From NCBI RefSeq assembly GCF_014836415.1, contig NZ_JACSQY010000003.1, positions 276,266-340,265 on the forward strand: a stretch of DNA of 64,000 nucleotides. The letters are read 5' to 3'. Positions 26,116-34,292 of the stretch are shown in pieces (the first letter of the stretch is position 1; each line of letters starts with the position of its first letter). The notes under the pieces are model-generated. The model had not been told where the DNA came from. It worked only from the letters and a program-made list of their open reading frames with translations, and searched no databases. Source of the DNA: Sporosarcina gallistercoris. Its GTDB lineage: Bacteria > Bacillota > Bacilli > Bacillales_A > Planococcaceae. A program made the position numbers and the translations under genes.

Positions 26116-26337
26116 ATGAAAAAAGGTGTTTTCACATTAGAACCGCTCAGCTGTCCGTCTTGTATTAAGAAGATTGAAGGGGCATTAAAGAAAATGAATG
26201 GCGTGAAAGAAGTGAACGTACTGTTCAATTCCAGCAAAGTACGTACACAGTTTGATGAAGAACTGGTCACTGCAGAGGAAATTCAACACACTATTGTCAA
26301 ACTAGGGTATCCTGTCCTGGCTCAAAAAGTGTCTTGA
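26116..26337 (+). CDS. Heavy-metal-associated (HMA) domain protein
   Basis: A 73-residue ferredoxin-like HMA protein with the metal site LSCPSCIKKIEGAL (Cys pair at residues 11 and 14) and a second half typical of the fold (VNVLFNSSKVRTQFDEEL). It should bind a soft metal ion and deliver it to the adjacent ATPase, which lacks its own HMA domain. ATG 26116 is nine bases after AGGAGG; ATG 26107 touches that site. First gene of a three-gene operon under an FNR-type box. Confidence 0.85.
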   Translation: MKKGVFTLEPLSCPSCIKKIEGALKKMNGVKEVNVLFNSSKVRTQFDEELVTAEEIQHTIVKLGYPVLAQKVS

Positions 26338-26362
26338 AAACAAATTGATGGGAGGCTTCATG

Positions 26363-28249
26363 ATGAACATGAAAAGAACGTCTCAAATCACAGCCGTAAC
26401 AGCTGTGCTTCTAGTTCTTGCGATCGGACTTCACTTTGCGGGGGTAACCGGGATGAAACAATGGACGCTAATCGCTGCCACGGTTATCGCAGGGACCCCG
26501 ATTGCTTGGAAGGCGATCCAAGCATTGCGCATGAAAGCGTTCAGCATCGAACTTCTCGTAACGATTGCGGTTATAGGAGCACTCGTCATCGGAGAATATG
26601 TTGAATCGGCAGCAGTTACTTTTCTCTTCCTATTCGGTGCCTATCTCGAAATTCGCACACTGGAAAAAACCCGATCATCGCTTCACTCCCTGATTGACAT
26701 GGCCCCTCTCGAAGCAACGGTTAGACGCAATGGCGAAACGCTGACAGTTCCAGTGGACGAAGTCATGAAAGGTGACCGTGTCATTATCCGCTCTGGAGAA
26801 AAAGTGGCTACTGACGGCATTATCCTTACGGGGAACGCAACCGTGAACGATGCGGCCATTACTGGAGAATCGCTACCGGCAAGCAAAACTATTAATGATC
26901 GGGTCTTTAGCGGAACAATCGTCGATAACGGTTTTATAGAAGTCATCGCAGACCGCGTGGGGGACGATACGACATTTGCGCGCATCATTGAACTCGTTGA
27001 AGAAGCTCAAGAAACTAAATCTAAGACACAAAAGTTTCTCGATCGCTTTGCATCGATCTACACACCGGCCATTGTTATTTTATCGATCCTGGTTTACATC
27101 TTCACACGAAATATCGAAATGACACTGACATTCCTTGTAGTTGCCTGTCCGGGGGCACTCGTGATTTCCGCTCCCGTATCCATCGTTGCAGGTATCGGAA
27201 ATGGGGCACGCAATGGTGTCCTCGTCAAAGGTGGAGAAATTATGGAGAGTCTATCCAAAATCGATACAGTCGTATTTGATAAAACGGGAACACTCACACG
27301 AGGACGTCCGGAAGTGATGAACATCCACGTAATTTCAGGGAATGAAAGAGAATTATTACGGCTTGCGGCAGAAGCGGAAATGATTTCAGAACATCACCTT
27401 GGGCAAACCGTCGTAAAAGAGGCTCAAAGGCGAGGCATCCCGCTGCTCAACAAACCTGAAGAAGTTGAAATTATTGAAGGAAACGGAATACGCGTGAAAG
27501 TTGAAGGGAGAGTACTCACTGTCGGAAACCGAAAGTTGATGGCGACAAAAGGCATTGTCATTGAAAAGCTAGCGGAAGCATATGCAGTCCAACGTGAAGA
27601 GGTCGGAAATACAGCCATTTTCGTAGCGATTGACGGTATAGTACAAGGTATCATCTCCATCGCAGACCAGATCCGCCCAGAAGCAAAGAGGGCAATCCGT
27701 GAGCTTAGAGAAAATGGTGTCAAACAGGTCATTATGCTAACAGGTGACAATCGCCATACAGCTAACCTAGTAGGTCAACAGCTCGGACTCGATCAAATCC
27801 ATGCAGAGTTGTTGCCGGAAGAGAAAGTGGCATGGATAAAAAAACTAAAAGATGCAGGGCACATAGTTGCTATGGCTGGTGACGGCATTAACGACGCGCC
27901 TGCAATCGCAACAGCGGATATCGGACTCGCAATGGGCGAGGGTGGTACAGACATTTCAATGGAAACAGCAGATGTCGTACTCATGGCCGACAGATTAGAC
28001 CAGTTCTCCCATGCACATGCTCTTGCCAAAGCGACAATTCGGAACATGAAGCAAAACACATATTTTGCAGTCGCCACAGTTTTTCTTCTGCTAGCTGGGG
28101 TGCTATTCGGAAAGGTATTTCTTGCATCCGGAATGCTCATTCACGAACTGAGTGTCCTGATTGTCATTCTGAACGCAGTCCGATTAATGAGGTATACTAA
28201 GAAGAAAGGTAAGACACAAGACACGAATGCTTTACTCCAACCTGAGTGA
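26363..28249 (+). CDS. P1B-type heavy-metal ATPase with CPG motif
   Basis: A 628-residue metal-transporting P-type ATPase. Seen in order: N-terminal helices, actuator motif TGESLPA, transmembrane metal motif ACPGALVIS (Cys about residue 260), phosphorylation site DKTGTLT (Asp about 305), the P1B signature region reading ISEHHLGQTVVKE, MLTGDN and AGDGINDAPA. The usual CPC is CPG here, and the usual SEHP reads SEHH. Both changes point to a distinct subgroup, so the metal cannot be named; zinc/cadmium or iron-like export is possible. No N-terminal HMA domain; the preceding 73-residue protein supplies it. GGGAGG lies seven bases before ATG 26363. Confidence 0.9.
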   Translation: MNMKRTSQITAVTAVLLVLAIGLHFAGVTGMKQWTLIAATVIAGTPIAWKAIQALRMKAFSIELLVTIAVIGALVIGEYVESAAVTFLFLFGAYLEIRTLEKTRSSLHSLIDMAPLEATVRRNGETLTVPVDEVMKGDRVIIRSGEKVATDGIILTGNATVNDAAITGESLPASKTINDRVFSGTIVDNGFIEVIADRVGDDTTFARIIELVEEAQETKSKTQKFLDRFASIYTPAIVILSILVYIFTRNIEMTLTFLVVACPGALVISAPVSIVAGIGNGARNGVLVKGGEIMESLSKIDTVVFDKTGTLTRGRPEVMNIHVISGNERELLRLAAEAEMISEHHLGQTVVKEAQRRGIPLLNKPEEVEIIEGNGIRVKVEGRVLTVGNRKLMATKGIVIEKLAEAYAVQREEVGNTAIFVAIDGIVQGIISIADQIRPEAKRAIRELRENGVKQVIMLTGDNRHTANLVGQQLGLDQIHAELLPEEKVAWIKKLKDAGHIVAMAGDGINDAPAIATADIGLAMGEGGTDISMETADVVLMADRLDQFSHAHALAKATIRNMKQNTYFAVATVFLLLAGVLFGKVFLASGMLIHELSVLIVILNAVRLMRYTKKKGKTQDTNALLQPE

Positions 28250-28260
28250 GGGGGATATGC

Positions 28261-28968
28261 ATGATAAAAAATAATCAGTGTAGTCATGAAGCGGAAAATT
28301 CCGCTGGGATGCGTGAATTATGTATTTCTACCGTGCCGATTTTCAATCATTTAGAAGCAGATGAAATGAACGAGATCGTAAATACTACAAACTCTGTCAA
28401 GTATTCACGTGGAGACACAATCTACCGCGCTGGCGACAAGTCAGTGGGTCTTCAAATTGTGCATAGAGGACGCCTCAAGATTTACAGACTGTCTGAAACC
28501 GGTAAAGAGCAACTTGTGAGGATCTTAGGACCGGGTGATTTTACAGGTGAACTTTCTTTGTTCAGCGAATCTGTTCACGATGCCTACGCGGAAGCTATGG
28601 AATCCGTGGAAATATGTGTGATGAATCGGGAGGATTTTCAACAGTTTTTATTAAAATACCCAGCCATCTCAGTTAAAATGTTAACCGAGTTTTCTTCCAG
28701 GTTATTAAAAACGGAAAAACAAACAGCAAGTCTTGCTATGGATACAGCCGAAACAAGAATTGCGATGTATCTTGCAGAGCAAGTAAAAGAGCAACAAAAC
28801 AAATTAGTGTCATTGCCGATGACCAGAAAAGACCTTGCCTCCCACCTAGGGACTACCCCGGAAACAGTGAGTCGAAAGCTCTCTGAATTTGAAGAAGCCG
28901 GTTGGATTGAACAAAGAACACAGAGGAAGATTAAAGTGCTGGATTTGGATGCATTATTGACTAGGTGA
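28261..28968 (+). CDS. Crp/Fnr-family transcriptional regulator
   Basis: A 235-residue regulator: cyclic-nucleotide-type sensor domain (YSRGDTIYRAGDKSVGLQIV, GPGDFTGELSLF), a long dimer helix, then the winged helix with TRKDLASHLGTTPETVSRKL, the Crp-type recognition helix. Near the N terminus are Cys7 and Cys22 (CSHEAE, LCISTVPIFNHL), which could sense redox state or bind iron, but there is no clear four-Cys FNR cluster. It starts 11 bases after the ATPase stop, with GAGGGGGA upstream. The matching TTGA-N6-TCAA box before the operon suggests that it regulates its own operon. Confidence 0.88.
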   Translation: MIKNNQCSHEAENSAGMRELCISTVPIFNHLEADEMNEIVNTTNSVKYSRGDTIYRAGDKSVGLQIVHRGRLKIYRLSETGKEQLVRILGPGDFTGELSLFSESVHDAYAEAMESVEICVMNREDFQQFLLKYPAISVKMLTEFSSRLLKTEKQTASLAMDTAETRIAMYLAEQVKEQQNKLVSLPMTRKDLASHLGTTPETVSRKLSEFEEAGWIEQRTQRKIKVLDLDALLTR

Positions 28969-29127
28969 TATTTTTCAAAACAATGAGCTTCTATGGGCGC
29001 TAAAACTTTGAAGCTGTGCTGTAGAAGCAGGGTGTTGCACTGGAAACGCTGTCCAAGAAAAATGAGAGTGTGAGCAACGAGGAGAATAATTCGATTTGAA
29101 CTGGAATTCATAATATCAATTTTAAAA

Positions 29128-29168
29128 GCCCAGATCTGTTAAGCACTAAAACAGGTCTGGACTTTTTT
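29128..29168 (+). terminator. Family T hairpin, copy 3
   Basis: CCCAGATCTGTT / AACAGGTCTGG followed by ACTTTTTTAA. It lies 160 bases after the Crp/Fnr gene and may end that operon. Confidence 0.75.
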
Positions 29169-29180
29169 AATGCAGTAAAA

Positions 29181-29236
29181 AGTTCTGTGTGAGCATCATC
29201 CATCATGAAGGTTCAAACGACCGTGAAGTTTCATTT
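29181..29236. repeat. Family R relic
   Basis: GTTCTGTGTGAGCATCATCC, ATCATGAAGGTTCAAACG, ACCGTGAAGTTTC keep the R spacing in degraded form; the closing CACAGG end is lost. Confidence 0.35.
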
Positions 29237-29336
29237 CAAGATTGTCTTACATTCAAATGCTTCTTCAACAGATGTCCTAATTGATTAACTATTCAGATAT
29301 AAAATTCAACAATACGATTCAATTTTAATAAGTCTT

Positions 29337-29972
29337 TCACCTTACCCGTTGTTTTCTCATCCATTGCGTCGCTACCCACTTTTCCCCGATTTCCACAGGT
29401 GCTCCGCCATGCAGCGTTAAATCATTCAGCGATGCATCATTATAGAAATACTCGAAGTAGACGGCCATTCCTTTTCGTGGCGTGACGGTAAGGTTCAGAT
29501 GGGGGAAGAATGTTTCGCCACCTTGTTCGACATCATTCAAGTACATGACCAGCGTACTGATCCGATTGTTCGTGACATGACTCTTTGCCGAGAAGAAATC
29601 ATGATGGGCTCTGTATTCTTGATCCGGCGTATACCGGAGAATCTGAAGTCCTTCTCCATGTTCGATCGGGATATTCATCACTGCTTCAATTCTTTTTTCG
29701 ACTCTCGATACAATTGCGTTCTCGCTTTCTTCTATAAACATACTGCTGCTTGTTCTCAACTCATTTTCTTCACGCGTTGTACCAATTTTTGAACGTTTCA
29801 CCTTGTCTGTCGCCAAGCGGATCAGTTCCTCGCACTCTTCGTCACTTAAAACGTTGCCTAACACAACAATCAATGGCTCCTCGATTTTCGCGACGATTTC
29901 AATCTCTCTATCTGTTTGTATTTTCTTACCAACATGATTAAATATCGTTTGCTCTCTATTCTCCGCTATCAA
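29337..29972 (-). CDS. Prolyl 4-hydroxylase-like 2OG-Fe(II) oxygenase
   Basis: A 211-residue dioxygenase very close in pattern to the Bacillus anthracis-type prolyl hydroxylase. The iron ligands are His and Asp in RAHHDFF, and the distal His in LTLHGGAPV; Lys in GEKWVATQW binds 2-oxoglutarate. Also seen are VLGNVLSDEECEELI and NNRISTLVMYLNDVEQGGETFFP. Natural substrate unknown; collagen-like or ribosomal proline peptides have been proposed for relatives. I place the start at TTG 29972, eight bases after AAGAGGTG, giving the family length. In-frame ATG 29990 and the frame opening at 30065 are alternatives. Confidence 0.88.
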   Translation of the reverse strand: MIAENREQTIFNHVGKKIQTDREIEIVAKIEEPLIVVLGNVLSDEECEELIRLATDKVKRSKIGTTREENELRTSSSMFIEESENAIVSRVEKRIEAVMNIPIEHGEGLQILRYTPDQEYRAHHDFFSAKSHVTNNRISTLVMYLNDVEQGGETFFPHLNLTVTPRKGMAVYFEYFYNDASLNDLTLHGGAPVEIGEKWVATQWMRKQRVR

Positions 29973-30065
29973 CTTCGAACACCTCTTCATTTGCTTGATT
30001 TTCAAATCAACTACGTAATTATGCAATGAGTGTACAGCTAATATCGGACTTTTCGTTCGGTTCAC

Positions 30066-30366
30066 ACTTCCTCTTTGGATATAAATTCATTTTATTTTAG
30101 CATGCTGGATAAGATATCGTAAAATGTGAACATAGTAAAAAGGATAGTTATATATTCCTGTTTTTGTAATGGGATTTTCATTCATCTATGAGAAGTGACC
30201 AAGGTGGGAAACCCAATTTCGGTTTCTCAGGCAAGCATGTGCACCCATTTTAAACCTACATGTTTTCAAAAGCTCCACTTCTTCTATTTACATCAAATTA
30301 GTTACATGATACATTGCTAATGTCCAATCATCCTACAACTTTTGATAAAACATAGGAGGTGCGCAT
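30066..30366. other. Intergenic gap with divergent promoters
   Basis: About 300 bases between the divergent oxygenase and gntR genes. It holds AT-rich promoter-like sequence and the stretch GGGAAACCCAATTTCGGTTTC, but no gene, terminator or repeat I can support. Confidence 0.5.
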
Positions 30367-31056
30367 ATGCCAATAAAGATAGAACGTTTGTCGCTGGTCG
30401 AGCAAGTCGTGACACAAATGGAACAGCTGATTGAAAGCGGCCATTGGAAAATCGGTGATCGATTGCCAGCTGAAATGCAGTTAATGAAAGAGTTCGGCGT
30501 GAGTCGAAATACACTAAGGGAAGCGGTAGGCGGGTTAGTGCATGCCGGGTTACTTGAGACGAAGCAAGGTAGCGGAACGGTTGTGAAATCATCGAGTGCT
30601 TTTGGTGTAGCGCTGCATAGACAAATTGAAAAGTCGAGTGTTATGGAGACATTGGAGGTGCGCCTTGCATTAGAAAGAGAAGCTGCCCAGTTAGCAGCGA
30701 CTCGGCGTGATGAACTTGATATTGAATCGTTGACTAAGGCGATCCAATTATGCAGATTGGCATCTGAAAAAGGGGACGTACAAGAATTTTTACAAGCCGA
30801 TATCCTTTTCCATAAAGCAATGGTGAAAGCATCACATAATACAATGTTAGAGCGTATATATGAACATATAACAGAACCGCTGCGCTCTTCAATTGAAGAA
30901 GTGATGATGGCTGCTGAAGACTTTAGATATAATGGAGAAGTTCATCATGAACTTCTTGAAGCCATTAAAATGCAAGATGTGCAAGCAGCTATTAGTCACG
31001 TGAACACTTACATAAATGGCTTTAGAGAGAAGATCGAGCTCATACAGGAGGACTGA
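30367..31056 (+). CDS. FadR-subfamily GntR regulator
   Basis: A 229-residue regulator. The N-terminal winged helix reads GDRLPAEMQLMKEFGVSRNTLREAVGGLVHAGLLETKQGSGTVV, typical of GntR. The C-terminal FCD-type helical domain has the metal/ligand pattern EVRLALEREAAQLAA, DILFHKAMVKASHN and HHELLEAIKMQD. It ends two bases before the transporter gene, so it very probably controls that gene and responds to its substrate or a related acid. AGGAGGTG precedes the ATG. Confidence 0.9.
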   Translation: MPIKIERLSLVEQVVTQMEQLIESGHWKIGDRLPAEMQLMKEFGVSRNTLREAVGGLVHAGLLETKQGSGTVVKSSSAFGVALHRQIEKSSVMETLEVRLALEREAAQLAATRRDELDIESLTKAIQLCRLASEKGDVQEFLQADILFHKAMVKASHNTMLERIYEHITEPLRSSIEEVMMAAEDFRYNGEVHHELLEAIKMQDVQAAISHVNTYINGFREKIELIQED

Positions 31057-31058
31057 AT

Positions 31059-32294
31059 TTGCAAAAAGATTCATTATCAAAACAGACAGCAACAGATACT
31101 AAGAAAAAATGGTTCTTAATGATCGGGGTAATCTTAATTGCCATCAATTTGAGATCACCCCTTACGTCAATCGGTTCTTTAATAACTACGATACGAACGG
31201 ATTTGGAGTTGAATCATGCGTTGGCGGGAACGATTACGACATTTCCTTTGCTCGCATTTGCCCTTCTTTCACCTTTCGCTCCAAAAATAGCGCACAAAAT
31301 AACGATGGAACGGACAATTTTCCTTTCATTGATTGTATTAGCCATTGGTATTATTTTACGTTCTTCTTTTGGAACCGTTGCGCTTTTCGCAGGAACGATA
31401 TTAATTGGCGTGGCCATTTCGTTTGGCAACGTTCTGCTCCCTGGATTCATTAAAATGAACTTTCCCTTGAAAGTTGGCATCATGACCGGTATGTATGGCG
31501 TGTTCATGAACATATTTGCAGCACTGGGGTCAGGTTTAAGTGTTCCCTTAACATCAATCGGTGAAATCGGCTGGAAAGGATCCCTCGCATTTTGGTCAAT
31601 TCCTGTTTTCGTAGCGATTGTCATATGGGCCCCCCAACTGAAAAAGACAAAAGAGCCAATCGCCTATTCTAAGGCAACGTCCCAAGAGAAGTTGTCGCTA
31701 GTTCGATCGCCGCTTGCGTGGTCGATTACGTTATTCATGGGATTGCAATCTCTTATTTTTTATACATTAGTGACGTGGTTACCCGAAATCCTGCAAGGCA
31801 TGGGGTATAGTATGAGTGGAGCTGGATGGATGCTATTTTTTATGCAAATCGCCATTCTTCCTTTTAACTTCATTATTCCGATCCTTGCCGAACGCATGAA
31901 AAATCAGACCCTGCTAAGTGCGGCGACTGCAGCTCTGTTCATACTCGGTATTTCAGGCGTTTTGCTTGGAAAACAATCGTTCATGCCAGTGGCAGTCATT
32001 ATGATCGGTATTGGCGCAGGGAGCGCATTCAGCTTATCGATGATGTTCTTCAGCTTGAGAACAAGCAATGCTGTGGAAGCATCGGATATGTCAGGTATGG
32101 CACAATCATTCGGTTATTTACTAGCAGCTACAGGTCCAATCGTATTTGGTGCTTTACATGATATGACAGATAGTTGGACAATGCCTCTCATCATGCTCAT
32201 TGTGTTGGCTGTCGTCATCCTGATAGTCGGTTTGTCGGCTGGAAGGGACAAAGTGATTCGAAATAAAGTTGAAGAAGAGCCGACACGCTCATAA
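31059..32294 (+). CDS. CynX/NimT-family MFS transporter
   Basis: A 411-residue transporter with about 12 membrane helices. The opening helix INLRSPLTSIGSLITTI, the ATFPLLAFALLSPFAPKIA type loop and the GVAISFGNVLLPGFIKMNFP segment fit the cyanate/nitroimidazole (CynX/NimT, YycB) group. Export of small toxic compounds or uptake of anions is possible; the substrate is unknown. Start TTG 31059 lies seven bases after AGGAGG and two bases after the gntR stop, so both genes form one operon. Confidence 0.88.
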   Translation: MQKDSLSKQTATDTKKKWFLMIGVILIAINLRSPLTSIGSLITTIRTDLELNHALAGTITTFPLLAFALLSPFAPKIAHKITMERTIFLSLIVLAIGIILRSSFGTVALFAGTILIGVAISFGNVLLPGFIKMNFPLKVGIMTGMYGVFMNIFAALGSGLSVPLTSIGEIGWKGSLAFWSIPVFVAIVIWAPQLKKTKEPIAYSKATSQEKLSLVRSPLAWSITLFMGLQSLIFYTLVTWLPEILQGMGYSMSGAGWMLFFMQIAILPFNFIIPILAERMKNQTLLSAATAALFILGISGVLLGKQSFMPVAVIMIGIGAGSAFSLSMMFFSLRTSNAVEASDMSGMAQSFGYLLAATGPIVFGALHDMTDSWTMPLIMLIVLAVVILIVGLSAGRDKVIRNKVEEEPTRS

Positions 32295-32443
32295 ACTGTA
32301 GTTACACTGGCATTTATTTATTACTTTATTTTTCTGATTCACTGATCCTTGATGGAGCTAGGTGCGTGAAAGCCCGATAATTAATGTAGCTGGTGGCCGA
32401 GATCATCACTTATTAAAATATAAAACAAAGGATCTATGTAAAA

Positions 32444-32483
32444 GTCCAGTTCTGTTGAACGTTAAAACAGAACTGGACTTTTT
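32444..32483 (+). terminator. Family T hairpin, copy 4 with compensatory changes
   Basis: GTCCAGTTCTGTT / AACAGAACTGGAC followed by TTTTTC. Compared with copy 2, two stem bases on each side have changed and pairing is kept, which shows that the hairpin is maintained as structure. Confidence 0.82.
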
Positions 32484-32660
32484 CAATAGTATAGGCTGAG
32501 AAGCAGTAACAGCATATGTTTTTCGGTTTATCGAGTATTGTGACAATTAATGATTACTGGTAAGATGTGGATAGGAAATACCCCTACAGTAAGTTGGTGT
32601 TCACGCAATTATTTATCAATCTACTTTAAGAACAGGTTGTTGGATATGACGTCAAAAACT
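32484..32660 (+). pseudogene. Relic of the promoter and 5' end of a DUF2075 nuclease-helicase gene
   Basis: This stretch aligns with 12438-12615. The promoter TTGTGA-17-TAAGAT is kept (32538-32566). GTAAGATGTGGATAG and CAGTAAG-TGGTG are shared, and the first codons (ATTATTTAT) are recognisable, with the GTG start changed to GCA. Similarity fades after roughly 55 bases of the gene. The body of the gene is missing. The T hairpin just before it is shared too. Confidence 0.7.
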
Positions 32661-32781
32661 GTTTAATAAAGTGCTTACAAAATTCAACCGTTGAACCGCC
32701 ACAATTTAACAGTGAAGGTAAGAGTGGATTTTCCTTGTTACGTGTACAAAAAAACAATCTTCAAAAGGGGGAGGTGGATTC

Positions 32782-33441
32782 TTGATAAAAGACAAACGAA
32801 AGTTCACTTTATCTTTAGCTATTTTATTTATTCCTTTAATATTGGCGCTTCCATTTCCAAACAGATGGCCATTAGGTGAAACGATATTTTCAGCCGTGGG
32901 CATCCCTGTCCAGTTTGCTGGCGGATTCCAGATGGTCGGCATTACACTCATAGTGTTACTTTTAGTTGGCTTGACTCTGCTTGTGAATTCGTTGGAAAAG
33001 TATCAAAACCGCATTGCTTTCCTTGCTTGTTTGGTTGTGCTCTTGGCTCCTGGTTTTCTAGTGAATGTCTTTCAGAAAAACTTTGCGACGGGTATTGATG
33101 CGGTTTCGTATTCCGGAGAGGCGAGTACTTGCCGTTTTGAAATGGCGGACGAAAAAACATTGCATGGTCAATGCAGTCTAACTTTTCGAAACCTGGGGGG
33201 CGAGTCTACCCGAATTGCTGTTGAGTTCCTTGAATGGCATATTTCCCCCGACGACATGCCTATGTCATCGCTCATGAATGAGGGAGGTCCTTATGAAGTC
33301 ACTCTCAACGGGAAAGAACAATTAAGGGTTGAGTTTGAAACGGATATCGATGTCTCTAATATGGAATCCCATATTGAAAGCGGGGAAACGATGGGTATGG
33401 AAATTAAAATAACATCGGATGGTAAAAGCAGAGAACTTTAA
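32782..33441 (+). CDS. Membrane protein with extracytoplasmic domain, unknown
   Basis: A 219-residue protein with three hydrophobic helices (residues 9-25, 49-68 and 79-95) and a soluble C-terminal part (from about residue 100) with two Cys (STCRF, GQCSL) that could form a disulfide outside the cell. I do not recognise the family. The start is TTG 32782, with GGGAGGTGG upstream. The next gene, a YhhN-like protein, may be co-transcribed but lies 126 bases away. Confidence 0.65.
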   Translation: MIKDKRKFTLSLAILFIPLILALPFPNRWPLGETIFSAVGIPVQFAGGFQMVGITLIVLLLVGLTLLVNSLEKYQNRIAFLACLVVLLAPGFLVNVFQKNFATGIDAVSYSGEASTCRFEMADEKTLHGQCSLTFRNLGGESTRIAVEFLEWHISPDDMPMSSLMNEGGPYEVTLNGKEQLRVEFETDIDVSNMESHIESGETMGMEIKITSDGKSREL

Positions 33442-33567
33442 ACGGTTTTCGGGGTATGTCTCTTGAACTAAGCAGTCGTCTGAGAATAAACATTGTAAAG
33501 AGTACCTGGTTACCTGTAGGCACTGGATAACATGTAGGGATTTCTACTGTAAAGGAGAGGGATTGTC

Positions 33568-34200
33568 TTGCGCAAAGTTCTACTGACCCTGATTGGCGTG
33601 ATGGGTTTTATTTATATTTTTCTAATTCCTGAAGATCCGGTGGGCATGAAAATCGCTATGAAACTGGTGCCTATGATATTGATTATCCTATATGGGGCCT
33701 TGAACAAGTCTCTGATTTCTCCGCTCTATAAAAGGACTGTTCTTATTGGTCTTAGCGTTTGCATGATTGCGGATGCGGCAATTTATTGGTTCATGGCGGG
33801 ACTTGCCACTTTTTTAGTCGGTCATTTGTTTTATATCGCTGCTTTCCGGAAAGCCAGCCGTAAGCCCGTCCCCCTAATTGCTGCCGTCCCGCTACTCTTT
33901 TACGGACTTTTTATGGCCGTGTGGATTGCGGTACCGCAACTGGTTTCAGGTGAATTATTCCTGAGCGTAGCGATAATTGCTTATATGGCGGTCATTCTAC
34001 TGATGGGGTGGGAAGCAATCCGCACTCGGCTCCCGCTTGTGATAACAGGCGCCCTTCTTTTCATCTGCTCAGATTCTTTGTTGGCGATCGATCGATTTGT
34101 GACTCCACTTCCTGCACGTGATGCGCTCGTCATGATTACTTATTACGCTGCGCAGACCTTCATTGCTGCGAGTATCGGAAGCCGGGTTCCTGACGTTTAA
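33568..34200 (+). CDS. YhhN-family membrane protein (lysoplasmalogenase-like)
   Basis: A 210-residue protein with seven to eight membrane helices. Family features are KLVPMILIILYGAL, GLSVCMIADAAIYW, FLVGHLFYIAAF and the late GALLFICSDSLLAI. Related TMEM86/YhhN proteins hydrolyse the vinyl-ether bond of lysoplasmalogens; the activity in this organism is not shown. TTG 33568 follows AAAGGAGAGGG. An R hairpin forms the shared end with the convergent M28 peptidase gene. Confidence 0.83.
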   Translation: MRKVLLTLIGVMGFIYIFLIPEDPVGMKIAMKLVPMILIILYGALNKSLISPLYKRTVLIGLSVCMIADAAIYWFMAGLATFLVGHLFYIAAFRKASRKPVPLIAAVPLLFYGLFMAVWIAVPQLVSGELFLSVAIIAYMAVILLMGWEAIRTRLPLVITGALLFICSDSLLAIDRFVTPLPARDALVMITYYAAQTFIAASIGSRVPDV

Positions 34201-34241
34201 TCCTGACGGGGTGTGCTAGTTTTGGGTAAATAAATCGGAAA

Positions 34242-34283
34242 AATACCTGTGCGAGAAACATGTATGCATCTCGCACAGGTATT
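34242..34283. repeat. Family R short form, perfect hairpin between convergent genes
   Basis: AATACCTGTGCGAGA / TCTCGCACAGGTATT is a perfect 15-pair inverted repeat around a 12-base loop. It has the R ends but lacks the middle. Its place between two converging genes and the flanking T and A runs make it a likely two-way terminator. Confidence 0.75.
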
Positions 34284-34292
34284 TAAATTTAA

